DNA from: Cubamyces lactineus
Lineage: Eukaryota; Basidiomycota; Agaricomycetes; Polyporales; Polyporaceae
Length of the DNA: 64,000 nt
Assembly: GCA_022376465.1 (NCBI GenBank)
Contig: JACDTU010000028.1
Coordinates: 186,001-250,000 of the forward strand
Direction: 5' to 3'
Below are positions 32,401-44,839 of this stretch, in pieces. The notes beneath the pieces are model-generated. The model ran no database searches, was not told the DNA's origin, and worked only from the letters and a program-made list of their open reading frames with translations. The first letter of the stretch is position 1, and every line of letters starts with the position of its first letter. Made by a program: the position numbers and the translations under genes.

Positions 32401-35400
32401 CTTTGTGATGCACATCTTCTCTTCGGGGAGTTACCTCCGCTGCGTTCGTCGAATGTCTGACTCACGCGAAGCTCTGAAGGGATATCGGGGGAATGCTTTG
32501 CATTTTGCTTCGTTCTGCACGGAGTGTCTGATGAGCTCCTGCTCTCATATCCGGCCGACGCTTCATTCTGACATCGATAGTGCTTCACGACAGTTCAGCA
32601 ACCTGTGGTAAATGAGTACCCCGTTACGGGTGCGGTTTACTTGCAGTTTTCCCGACAGCTCGAAGCTTCCTTCTCTCTCCCTAATGCCGCGCGATAGGTT
32701 CAGCAATCATTCTCCCGAACACAATCATCGCCCCTCTGGTCTTCATCTCCGCCTGTTACCAATACGAAGCCGTCCGCTCGCATTCGCAACGTCCATGGCT
32801 TCCCATATGACGCCCTTCCCTTTTGTTCAGCCGCTACTTCCATCGCCACTCAATTTTCTTTGCAGCCTGCTCGTGTGGTGCGCCACAACTGCACCCATAT
32901 CGCCCGCATATACACTGATGCCCCGCCCTCGCTTCTTCCGGGGGCTCTCCGTCCTTCTTTGCTTCTCTCTCTTCTCTCTCCTAGAAGCGTCGGTGGTCCA
33001 GACGTGGCCGACTATTCCGGACGGCCTACCCAATCAGGGCACCCCCTTGTTCATGTGGGGGTCACGCTCTCGAGCCAACGCCATCCTCCCGTCCGGTGAT
33101 GCCTATGCACTATCATCCCGACTCTCTGATTGACGTCCTCATTGCCGTCATCGTCTTCGCGCATACCATCCGCGAAGCCTCTACGTCAACGCCCGCGCCT
33201 CGCATGTTCGCTGTCAAGCATTGCCGCCGCGGCTGTATTCCTGGCGAATTGGCGCACGGCACCAGTCCGAAGCACGAAGTACGATTGTAGGCATAATAGC
33301 GCTCCAAACCCAAACGCAAGATTGGAAATGTGCTCCAAGTGCGGCTCGGCACTGTCAGCCCGACCATGTCCTGTGACAATAGCTCTCCCAGCTTCTGGCA
33401 GTCAACACAATGCTACCGAGTTCAAGTCAGTGCGGCTACCGCACGGCAGGACGAGTTCGCCGTCTACCAGTGGTCTTGGCGAACTATACGGTACACACGA
33501 GGTCCTGTTCCCTTGGTAGCGCGCAGGGCGCCAGGCGACGAGACGACACGGAGCCTCGTGCAGGGCATGCGGCGACTCTCCGTGCGCACCGGGCCAGCTG
33601 AGGGCCTGGGCTTCTGCGGCGGAGTCCGGGTCTTCTTCGCCAACTTGCGTTAGTGCCCACGATGGCTACGTATAGTACGGTGTGGCACCGACGCCAATTC
33701 ATTCATCCGTTCGTTCGTTCATTGAATCATTCAGCCGTATTCATTCAGAACCCACCAACCTCCAGACGCCGGCGCGCTTTCCAAGTTTCTGGCACGCGTG
33801 CGCATCGCCGCACAAGCTGCTTTTGCTCTCCGCCCAGCGAGGAACGGAATGATGCGCTTACAGCATACCGCCGACCGACTGTATGTACGCAAATTGTCAT
33901 AAACCAGGTCATATCGATCGCGCCGACGCGGCGTATGAAGTGGGTGTGTGGTAGCAGTATCGACCTCCGGCCCGGCCGCCCGCACGTGAGGCTTCGGGGA
34001 GTGCGACTCTTCTCAGTACGTTGTCCTGACGGGACGGGGACGCGGCCCTCGATTACTGTTACAAGCGGCCTGGTCGCGCGTGTGCCATGTCCGAGGCGAA
34101 ACGCCACCACCGACCCTGGTGCCCTCGGGCCTCGGGCTGGGGGCTGCGGTCCTGGCACCGTCGGACTCAGACTCAGACCTCGCGCAGGCTGGCTCAAGCT
34201 AGCTCTAGGTTAGGCTCGTGCGGGCCTGTGCGTACTGTTCTTGGGTCTCGGCGTCTACGTCAGTCAACTCAGGATTGTGCCCTCGATCTCTGCTGGGTGG
34301 TCGATGATTTCCGGAGTGTGTCACTGTCCATCGACTCGACCTGGGTAGGTGAGACGCGTGCACGGTGCAGTGCCAGCCATTGCGGCATGTCTAAGCGCGC
34401 ACGTGCCTGACGAGCGACGGCCAAGGCCCAAGAGACCGGGCACGGATGGACTTTGTGGCTTATGTCCGGTGGTGCGCTGCCTGAGACGAGTCGGAGCTCG
34501 GACCCGGGCCTGGGGGAGATCGCTGATAATGATGGCTACGGCGGCGATGGTCGGTGGGGTGGATGCATCTCTGCAGGAAATGTAGCGGCACCCGAACGCC
34601 TGACTCTCAAGGGCTCGCATGTGTATCGCATGTTGTTCCTGGCAACATGGTCGCCGCGTTCGTTGTCAGAAGAGGGCTCATGCGCTTCTATTCGTAGTTC
34701 CTGCTCTTGTTGCTCTCGGTGCTAGTGCTGGTGTTGGTGTAGCATCGATGGATTATGGAACCATGCCGCCGGCGTGCTCATGACGAAGCCTGAGGCTCAA
34801 CTTCTCGTCGTGCGTCGAGTGGCGTATCATTCAGAGAAGCCACCCTTGCGTAGTCTACAGCTCGAGGTGCGTCCCCAGAACGCAAACGGGCTTCGAGCGG
34901 CGTCGCGGATAGCACCTGCACCTGCAGCCCAGACATGGCTAGCCATATCTGTGATATCGTCCAAGCGTGCAGCAGCAGTTATGCAAGAGCACGAATGCAG
35001 AGCTGCCCGGCCCTGTTCCAGCTGAAATTTGACGAGACGAAACAGTCTGAGCGCGGGCAGCAGCAGCCTAGCTGGCACGATAGTGCCCAGTCCGTCCACT
35101 CTCGCCGTGCTGCTGGCCCTTGGTGCTGTACCACCATACCAGCATACGTACTAGCAACCCACCCGGCCGCAAGCACGGTCGAGGGTGCGCGTTACGTCCG
35201 ATCGGTTTCGGCACAAGGTGCGCGCGCGGCCCTGGGCTTCGAGTGCCCTCCGGCGTGATCGATGGGGACGGACATCTTTGGGGTGCTCAGCGTCCAGACG
35301 GTGAATAGCTCAGCCTTGACCCTGCCTCGAGTGCACGGCGTGGGCCCGCTGCCCGCCAACCACCAGGCGTCAGATGTGCCGATTCTGATGTGCGTGCGCA

Positions 35401-37702
35401 GGTGGATGCGAGCGGGGAACCCGCATCGAGCAGCAGTCACGTTCGCCGGGGCCACGGCGGCAGTGCATGGAGGATTCGGGAAGTGCGCTTCCGGCGGACG
35501 GAGCTCGAGCTAAGGCAATTGGCTCAGAACGCGACGGGCGTGCGGTGGGCCGTAATGTGAATGCGAGTGAGGATGTGACATGCCCGGGAGGACGCGAATC
35601 AACGCGCCGACGGCTTGCAGCGAGGCTCGTGCTGATTGGTATTCTTTGGACGGGACGCATCACGCGTGAGAAGGCTTCTGGAGGAGACGCGAGTGCGCAT
35701 ACGGCCTGCGATTCGGGTAAGGTATGCGTGCAGGCAGCAGCAGTGGAGACCGGCGGAAGTGGAACGCCCAGACAGGCGCACGGGCGGGAACGGAGGTGGT
35801 GAGCGATTGCGGGAGTGTCATACGGCGCGCTAGCGTAAGTGTGCATGCCAATTGGAGGCCCATATGGCGAAACATTGGCAGACAGACGTTTTACGTGCCG
35901 GGCGGGGACATTTCGAAATTGGCACTAATGCGTGCGGGATTGAGGAGACACGGAGATGGATATGCGCGTTAGAGGATTCATTCCTGGCGGAGGAAGGCCG
36001 AAGAGGAAGGATGAATTGTAGGGTGGTACATACGCTGGTGAGAAGCACAGGAGATGATATGAAACGGCGTAAGGACTGTCGTCATGGCTGCCCGACGGAA
36101 GAGGGCCGTGGAGAAGAGGAAGAAGAGGATTTAATTGAGAGGACTGATGGCGGGAAGGACGACAGACCGTGGGAGCGCCAGGCGGGTCGTCGGCCCAGGA
36201 AGAGCATAGCCAGATCAGAACGCACAGATCGGAGATTCGGCCACGAAAGCTTAGCGCTTGGCAGAATACAGGCAGACTTTAGATCGCGTGGGCAGATCGC
36301 CCGGTAAATCGTAATCGATTATGAATTCAGTGTGCGAGGCGAGGTCATTCGACGCTGTCCCCGTGCCCGTCGGTGTTTGAATGCGCGCGATAAGAGTCGG
36401 AGGGCGCAAGAAGAGCGTAACCCAGACGGCGGAGGCAGGCTGAGGCAGAGGTGGAGGGCTGAGGCTGCGGGTGACCCGGAGACTATCGCTACACTGGAGG
36501 ATGAGGCAGAGCTAGAGGCGGGGTCGAAGACGAGAGAGGCGTGGCATGCGTGGGAAGACGTGCCGGATCGGGAGGCCGGCGCGGGGAGGCGGACAACAAG
36601 GCTACACAGACTGTCGCTCGGTGGCAATGCGTGCGCCCAATGGCTGCTGGCTGCTCGCAGCGCTGCGTTTGCGAGAGCTGACATACGCCAAGGCTATCCT
36701 CCACCTCAGGCCCAGGGGGCAGTGCGTACGTGTCTCCCATCCCAGCTGCAGGCACTGTACATGTCCTCTCCACCTGCTGCCTCTGCCAGCCTCTTTCCAG
36801 CTGGCTGTCTTCTCTCCGCCACGTCCTCTCTTCCGTCTCGTTACGACCTTTGACGCTCCCACCATCATCCAACCATCGTTTGTTCCTTTCTCCAAAGCCA
36901 GCACCTCCTCGAGTACTGCCAGCGGGCGCAGGCCGACTTTCCCGTCCTGTCCGTAGTCCTCGACGGATCTCTACCCGTCCGCGGCCTCTTTTGTCGGTCT
37001 CGTTCCCACTCCCATTGCCACTCGTCTGTCCGAGTACTTAGTCGTCAGCGCGAGAGCTTGGGCCGTGCGTGCCCCGCCTCCAGTCGCTGCAGGTGTCCCG
37101 TGCATCGCACCTCCGTGCACAGCTTGCCGATCCCAGCTCTTACGTGCTCCGAGCCGCCGTGTCCTGGCGTCTTTGTCCGCCAGCCGTTTCGTATTTCTGC
37201 CAAGAATTCCACAGCTTCTAACGACCATTACGACCTCGACGACCGCGTCCCATTCCATTCCAAGCCTTCCCCCCTTCTCTCCGTCCTTTCCCGCCCCCGG
37301 GCGAGCCGTTCTTTCGGGCGCCCGCGCCGTGCATACCCTCTATTTTCTTTGAGCGCTGCGGGATCACCCACAGCCTGGTCTTATCCTCGAGCGTTTATTT
37401 TGCGCGCATTGGTCCTCTTTGACGTTCCGGACTCATAAAGGCCCCAGTCGATTTGGAGTGTGGTCGATCACATCCGCCGCCCGTTCCTGAAAACCCAGTG
37501 TTCCCCATACGGCGCCTGTTATTGGTTCCCGACGGTGCGTATCACCTGCCGGATTAGTGCCCCGATCTGGTCTTGCTTTGAATCGGCTCTTAAGCCTCTT
37601 CTGGTCTCAGCCCCTTCCGCCCAACCGCTCCCTTCCTAGTCCAGACTCGAGTCCGCCGAGCCGCTGCTGACGGCTGCTTTATATCCTCCCAGGTCCTTCT
37701 GC
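29467..37702. other. 8.2-kb stretch without a recognisable gene
   Basis: No frame in this stretch has a recognisable domain, and none can be joined into a convincing multi-exon gene. The left part (29.5-31.3 kb) is AT-richer; 31.3-36 kb is composed of short open frames on both strands typical of decayed or non-coding DNA; 36.6-37.7 kb becomes strongly pyrimidine-rich toward the zinc-finger gene, consistent with a long promoter and leader. Decayed mobile DNA or a non-coding transcript cannot be ruled out. Confidence 0.5.
33699..33751. repeat. TTCA/TTCG tetranucleotide-rich repeat
   Basis: An imperfect run of attcattc and gttcgttc units (ttcattcatccgttcgttc and neighbours) within the gene-free region. 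Confidence 0.75.
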
Positions 37703-39501
37703 ATGTACCACCACCACGTCCACCACCACCACTCCTCCCAACGCCAGCACCGTCAGCCACCAATGGACGTCGCAGCCTCCTTCCTCATGCAGCATTTCGC
37801 ACAGTCCCCGCATTCCTCGTCCTCTCCGCACCTCCACAACCAGTCTCTCCATTACAACTACTTTGATCGCCCGGCTGACCACTCTCGTCGCATCCCGCTC
37901 CAATCCTCTTTCGTCCGCTCATCTGCCTCTGCGCCCCGCCAGGTCCAACATTTCCCTTCCCAGGTCCTCCCATCCTCCTACCGCTCGACCTTCTCCATGG
38001 AGTCCTCGTCTTCGTCGGGCTCGGGCTCCTTTATCCACGACGCCAGCCCTCTAGGCTCGCCCTACGAAGTTCCCAACGTCGAGCTCCAGCCGCCCGCGGT
38101 AACCGGCGGGCAGCCATACCCGACGGAGGCGTACTCTCAGTCATGGCCACAGGCTCCGCAGCAGCAGCCGAGTCAGTACGCAGACCCTTACTCGGCCGGC
38201 TCCTACGACCTGCCTTCCTCCGCGTCCTCAACGTCGACGACGGACAGCAATCTGTTGAACGCAGGGTCCAAGGTCGACGATCAGCTAGATTCGTATGGAG
38301 GTACGCCCGGTGGGCTGTATATTCCTGCGTACGGCGACCAGGGCTCGCTTTCCTCATATACTATGCCTCAATATTCCTCGGACGTAGTCTCCCAGTCGTC
38401 CCTCTCCTACAGCTATGCCAACGACCAATCTCCGCAGTCGTCCAACGGAGATGTGGCTAACATGTCTCCCTATATGCTCGCCGCGTCGACGCAGCTGCAG
38501 TATCCCGACGACGAGATGCCTCGCTATGTCAACCCCACCCAGGTTTCGCCCGCTATCTCGCCCATGTCGCCGTACGCGCAGCTGCAGGATATGTCCCAGG
38601 ACCAGAGCTGCGATCCCCGGTTCACCATCGCCGGCGGCTCCGTGCCGTCAACGCACGGCGGTGCAAGCCCCAACACCTTCACAGATAGCGGTAGCGTCAG
38701 CGCAAGCGGCTCACCGACGCTTGCACCGACCGCGACGTCTGCGCCTATTCCCGTTCCGGCAGCATCCGCCGCGGCGCGGAAGCGCCAGCGGGGTGTGAGC
38801 TTCACGAGCTCCGTGTCTGCGGACGACGACGACTTCCACGGCTCGAGCGGCGAGTCGGAGCACGACAACGGCGGGGAAGACGATGAGGACGACGACGAGT
38901 ACGTGCAGCACTCGCCACGCACCCGCCGGCGTGGGCTCTCGACGTCCTCGACGTCTCCGTCGACATCTACCGGTTCATTCTCCATGGCTCGGCGTCTCGC
39001 ACCGCCGGTCCCCGTCCCGAATTTGACGAAGAAGAGCCGCGGGCGCAGGGTGCCCACCGCACAGCAGGTTGGGACGCAGGGTGGAACCCAGAAGGTGAGC
39101 GCTTCTGCCTTCATTGTGTCGTCCTCTCCGAGGGTGCTTACACGGCCTTGTGCCCCCCACCCAGCGCATGTACATGTGCAAGGTCCCCGGATGCGGCAAG
39201 TGCTTTGCCCGGGGCGAGCACCTCAAGCGTCATGTCCGGAGCATCCACACAAACGAGAAGCGTGAGTGGCCGCTGCTCTTTCTTCTAGCTCGGGCTCTGC
39301 GGCACTGCAGCAGCTGCAGCAGCACCAGGGCCCGTGCGCTCCACTTTGGCGGACACGATCGCTGACGCATTTTCTTCTGCTGTTGCAGCGCACAAGTGTC
39401 CCTTCCCCGGCTGCGGCAAGGACTTTAGCCGGCACGATAACCTGGGGCAGCACATGCGTGTCCACAAGGGTTTCAACCCATCCAAGGCCGAACGGCTCTG
39501 A
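37703..39501 (+). CDS. C2H2 zinc-finger transcription factor
   Basis: Three exons (37703-39094, 39165-39261, 39389-39501) give 533 residues. The N terminus is histidine-rich (MYHHHVHHHHSSQ); a long low-complexity Ser/Pro/Gln/Tyr region follows, then an acidic patch (EDDEDDDEYV) near residue 400 and a basic RKRQRG and KKSRGRR. Two adjacent zinc fingers close the protein: YMCKVPGCGKCFARGEHLKR and PHKCPFPGCGKDFSRHDNLG, each split from the other by an intron at the EKP linker. The finger spacing and linker resemble stress and development regulators of fungi, including C2H2 factors that act in mushroom development, but orthology is not shown here. The second Met (residue 21) is an alternative start. 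It stands alone in a long gene-poor region. Confidence 0.85.
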
Positions 39502-42500
39502 AATGGTCGGCGTCGACGCTGCGTCGGTCCGTCCGCTGTACAACATACGCTCGGGGCGTTTCTTCCCCCTCTTTCCCTTCTTCTCTTCGCCATTCTTCCC
39601 TCGCTGTCTATCTCTATTTCCAGGGTTCATGGTTATGGGTTAGACGGGGGCGGGCCGCGATACGGCTCGTCCCCGCAACGTCGGCTCTACTGCCGGCGTG
39701 TCACGTCTCGCGATGACTTCTTACGTTCTTCTCCCGCACACACCCCTTCCCCTCCCCCTCCCCCTCCCGTTCGCGTTTCGCTGCTCCGCCCGTTCTGGTT
39801 TTCCACGATCATTATTCCCAGTCGCAGCTTCCTTTGCCCCCCGCCCCCGCCCTACGCCGCCCACGTGCGTGCGTGGTGGTGCCTGCGTATGTGCCCCTTT
39901 GCTTGTCTGATCACCCTCTCTCTCTCTCTCCTCTGACTCCATGTGTTTGTGCGTTGTGTATTCCTCCTCTGGACTCTGGATGTATCATTTGCTCGACTCC
40001 TCTCTCCCCCCTGTATCGCGTACAACCGTCTCTTGCTGTATTCTTATCTGAATTGTTATGCAATGCACATCCTCCTCCATCCGCTCCCCACCGCAGGCTC
40101 TCTCTCGGTACACTGAGCAGGAAGGCTGAGCGAGCTTGGTAGCATCATCTGCGGTATGTGTCATCCACTTCCCCCGTCCCATGACCGGCAACGTCAGCAG
40201 CGCGCAGTCCGTCCGTCCGACTCGAGTGATTTGGGGGCCCGATCGCATCGCCCACCCCCCCTTGAGCTTTCCGACGCAGGGCTTACCTCCTCCTCCGCCC
40301 CTATTGTGTTCCGGAGGTGCTCTGTCATTCCTGCCCAGTCTATTCCTCTGTTTTCGGTGCCGCGGAGGGCGAAGATGCAGGGCATTTGTATTTTACTCTG
40401 TACGGCGGACCCTGCTCGATCCCGATTGCGCGGCGACGGGTCACGGCGCACTGGCCGTCCGCTGACCATTCCGACCCCGACCCCGCCGCTATTCACAGTG
40501 GGATGGCGATGGCGAGTGGACGTGAACGTGAACGTGGTTTAGCGGGCGGATGCCCCATCACTCCGGGTCCGCCGCAGTAATGCAGGTTGCAGCACGCTTC
40601 GCACAGATCAAATGTCATTTTTTGCTCCGTATCGTTTTGTGGTTCAATGAACCGTTGTCTCGTCTCAGCTGGTGCGTTGAGGCTGAGCACTCGCCGGAGC
40701 TCCGAGCGAGCTGAGCCTGCGACGACGGGTGGAGGATGCGAGGAGCAAGGACCCGGGGGTGCTTGGACTTGATCGAGACGCAAGATCCGCACCGCCTCCG
40801 AGTGTGCGGGCGGGCACCATCCTCATCCTCACAAGCATCGAAGGCAAAGAGCATCGAAGGGGGCAAGCGAAAGGGAAAGGGCCCCACCCCGATCGGCGTC
40901 GAACGTCGCATTCGAACGGTCGAGCGGCCGGGCGGTGTCGATCGCGATTTGCGCGAGCTTGAACCGACCTTGCCCTTGCTGAGCCAGCTCGCAGCGGTCA
41001 CAGGGCGCGCGGTGTGGCAGAGGTGCTGCCAGGCTGGCCAAGTGCCCGTTTCGGGGTTATCATATGCTTTTCTGATCGCGCCCTTCCTTCGACCAGCTTC
41101 ATCCGTCGTCACTCTGCACCGTCATCTAGATACGCTGAGTCGTGTGAATGGATGGACTGATGGTGCTTGGGCTCGAGGGCCTCAGTGACGCGTGGACCGT
41201 GCTGCTGGAGACTGGAGACTGGAGACTGGGATCAATGCGCAATGTGCATGGACGACGGGCGATCTGTGACACCAGTCCCGTACGGGCATCCCGCCGTCCC
41301 GCCGCTCCCCGCCGATGCAGAGCTCCTCCTCCGCCCGCCTCCGCTTCTCCCGCTCGTCCCTCCCGCCTTCTCCGTCCGGGTCGCGACCGAATCGCGACCG
41401 AACACTGGCCCCAGTGCTTGGCTGCCGTTAGCGTTTCGACGGAGCCTCCGGTATCCGTTTTTGTCCTACGCGCAGATCGCATGCGCACCGCCCTTGGCTT
41501 ATTTTTCCTGTGTGTCGATTCCAAGCTCAATATACGACCCCGCTCCTCCGGAGCTCGCAAACGCAGCATGCAAAACAAAATGGCGGTCCTCAAACGCCGA
41601 TGCGATTGCACGGACATTCCTCACAGTTGCAAGCCATCATCATAGAACAAAACAACCCCATCCTGCGTCGGTGGCGGCTCATACTCACAGCAGTGGCGCC
41701 GCCTTCAGGTAGATGCTAAGAGGGAGGGACAAAAGCATGCACCCACCCGATAAGCCGCCTCTGGTCTTGTCGACAATTAATACATATGCCCATCATCGTC
41801 TTTTGCGGCCCATGCCACTGCCAGCGCCACGCCGTCCGTGGCTCGCTGCTAAAATGAATGCTATGACGGAGTGTGCGCACGCCTAGCCATAAGCGTATAC
41901 TCACCGCTGACGGCGTTCGGGCGGCTTTTATAAAGTTCCATTTACGTACTTTGGGTGGGGGTGGGCCGTCGTCCTGCCTGTCAATAATGACATCCTGTCA
42001 GTGTGTGCAGCTACTATGCACCGTTTGAAGCCGTTCTGGTCCTCTGGAGATTAATGTCGGCGATCACGCTGGGCCCAGAGGCTCCAGAGGTCCTGCGCCT
42101 GCGCCTGCGGCGCGACGCCGCGATCGGACGGCGGTCTCGTGCCTCGTTCCACGGTACCGGCGCACGACCATATGCTCTGGCGCGTGATTCGTGTGTTGGT
42201 GAGCCTTTGGCATGGCCAGCCGCCGTTGCCGTCCAACTGCCCAGTCCATATGCATGTTGTCGGCATGCTGACAATATCGGGAGGACGTCCCGTAACGGAA
42301 GACGTACGGACGGTTGCGCACTCAGCAGTCAGCACCAGCAGCACCAGCGGTCAGAAACGCTCTTGCGCCTCCGGGCCTCCGAAACGCAAATGACTCGTCG
42401 TAGTGCGCAGGCGTCGGAGGCGGAGATAGTCGCAACGGCGGAGCGCACCTCTTTCGGCGCACTAGCGCACGCTGAGGTCTTGGTGCCGACTTCACTTCTG

Positions 42501-43622
42501 AATCCAGAATCCCGAGGCCCGTACGGTAGGGCGCGGTCGAGCGCCGCCACCGAACAGCAAACCGGCGTGACTTTTGTCGCCGGCGCGCACGTTCCTTGAT
42601 AGCGGTGGATAGCGATGGGCTGCGGTGGGCCGCGGGTCTCACATCGGGCGGACTTTCGGAGGTGGACGAACACGCACGCACGTCGATACTGTATCTGGCG
42701 ATCCGCCCGCTCGGTCCTGGTGGCGTCGTCGCACTGAGGCGGACTGGGGTGCGTGCCTGAGCGCATTAGAGTTCGAAATCCGAACGCGAATCTTGCGCTC
42801 TTGTCTCAACGGCGCTGCTGCTGCTGCCCTGAAGTGCAAATCCCGGGATGAGCCCGTTTCGGGATTCCCATACCTGTGTCAGGGCGTTCGGCCTTCAAAC
42901 TTCTAACTTTCGTCTTCTCTGCGCGCACCCGCAACCGGTACCCGAGCTCGAATTCGCTTGATTCTACGGGTTGATACGCCGGCGATGACTGTCGTGCCTG
43001 TCGGACTTTACGGACGTCCTAGAAGGCGTGCGCGCTGTCATTCACGTCTGCGGTGGTCTCACTGTGCTTACTACTCTGCTGACACGGTAGCGGTCGTACT
43101 CGCCCCGAGCCGCTCGTGACTCAGAGGCCTACATGGACAGCCGCTGACGAAGGTTCTGACGCACATTCTCGGGCCATCGATATCGAGCCCGGGCGAGGCA
43201 AGACGACTCGTGCATTGCATGACGGATATTCGTACATTCATTACTTTGATACAAGCTTATGGTATCCCGTAGATGACGGAAACGAGCGCTACATGGCCAA
43301 GCCACAATCAGAACGACCGGCTCCAATGGTCGCAAGGGGACTAAAACTCACATTTGGAAGACGTACGCGCGCGACGGCCGGCGTCAGCACAAGATGGCGG
43401 CTCAACTTTGCGAAGCACGGGGACGGGACGAGACGGGTTTGGACACATGTACAGGAGCGATGACAAAACGGGGATAGGCAGCTGGGTGGAAGAGAGCGCC
43501 GAGGCAGCCAGGTAGTTGAACCTTGATTCGGAATGGAGTGACTGAATGGGGCAGGGCCAAAGAAGCTCGGACGGAGCGTGGCGGAGCTTAACGCCATTGA
43601 GGCGGTGGCCTGTGCCTCGAGG
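39502..43622. other. 4.1-kb stretch without a recognisable gene
   Basis: CT-rich 3' flank (39.7-40.0 kb) followed by sequence with many overlapping short frames on both strands and no domain. A heptamer is repeated three times in tandem near 41208. The right end is the 3' flank of the centrin gene. Confidence 0.45.
41207..41230 (+). repeat. short tandem repeat, GAGACTG x3
   Basis: Three consecutive copies of a 7-base unit (ggagact) in a gene-free region. Probably neutral slippage. Confidence 0.7.
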
Positions 43623-44353
43623 CTACGCGTCGTCTGTCATGATGGCAAAGAATTCTTGCTCGTTGATCTCCCCGTCTTGGTCCAGATCGAACTCGTCTAT
43701 CATTGCCTGGCTGGAAGAGGTGCACACACCCGGTTAGTGTCTACTCTCGTTTGGGGGTGCTCCCGACCGTCGTCGGGGAATGGGCGCGGCGAATGTCTGG
43801 GACCGGGTGAGACTCACAGTTCGTCATCTTCTAGTCGATCCCCAATTTCCTTTGCGACGCGTCGCAAGTTCTTTAGGCTAATCTTGCCAGTGTTATCGTC
43901 ATCGAATAGCTGGAACGCTCGCCGTATCTCTTCCATTGGGTCGCGAGCCAGTATCCGTTCGCTCACTGAGAATGCAGCGACGACGACAATTCGGAGTAGA
44001 GCACGAGGAGGAGATAGCGGAGGTTCCGATTAGCGCATCATATCCGAGAGGCGCGCCTTTGACACGTCTGAGGCAAAATGTAGATACGCACTGATCTTGG
44101 CAAAGTCCTCAAATTCCATCAGCCCATGACCGGTCTTATCGTGGTCGCGTAGTATCTTGAGCACCTCCGCCTTCTTCAGATCAAATCCTAGTGCTCGCAT
44201 GGCCACCTTGAGTTCATGGTAGTCCACGCATCCATCCTTGTCGGTGTCAAAGAGTTCGAACGCCTCCTTGATCTCCTGCTTCTGCTCATCTGTGAGCTCG
44301 GGGCGAGCGTGCCTCCGCTGCCTACTCTTCGCCGCCGAAGATGCGCCGTACAT
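43623..44353 (-). CDS. CDC31: centrin (CDC31)
   Basis: Three exons (44353-44092, 43965-43818, 43710-43623) give 165 residues, the centrin length. A short basic N terminus ([20 protein letters not shown]) leads into four EF-hands: [38 protein letters not shown] and [12 protein letters not shown], ending with [10 protein letters not shown]. Centrin is a calcium-binding protein of spindle pole body or centrosome duplication and also serves in nucleotide-excision repair and mRNA export complexes. All junctions keep frame. An upstream in-frame Met at 44569 would add 72 unlike residues, so 44353 is preferred. It is divergent from the dioxygenase gene at 44840. Confidence 0.95.
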
Positions 44354-44839
44354 GTCAGAGGTAGTGTAAAGTCTTGGGAAGACGCGTGTAAATGTCCAAG
44401 CTAGCGGATGAGCGCGAACAAGGATGGGGGACAAGACAAGAAGGGAGAGGCTGAGACGTGTTCGACGCGTCGACGCGTTCTCCGCGAGAGTCGGTGTTGC
44501 GCGTCGCGTGGTTGACACGTGGCCACGGGCGCTGGAAGCCCTAAATTGGGGGCACACAAACAGCAACAAGGTTATTCGTGCGCCGGCATCTTATCTTATC
44601 TTCCCCGCATTCATTCACTCGCGTAAGTACTTGCCGGCGCCCAGGCAGGGGCCCCGCCCGCGCATCGTGCCATGCCCCGAGGTCCGAACATGATAAGGAC
44701 AGCGCCGTGCACGCTCTTAATAGCTTGCGCTCTGAAACGACAGACGTCTTGCTCCCCTCTCGCTCGCCCTGCTCAGTTGTACCGTGCGCACCAGCCCCGA
44801 CCCCACCTTGTAAACTTGCATACCACCGCCAGACGAAAC
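44354..44839. promoter_or_regulatory. divergent promoter region, centrin / xanthine dioxygenase
   Basis: About 490 bases between two divergent start codons, holding both promoters. No individual element is clear. Confidence 0.45.

Noticed and set aside
32072..32611. 179-codon frame in the long gene-free region
   Set aside because: Cysteine- and serine-rich mixture without domain, neighbouring exons or codon pattern like the real genes.
41148..41712. Overlapping frames of 165-181 codons on both strands
   Set aside because: They overlap in several phases in GC-rich sequence and none has recognisable protein features.
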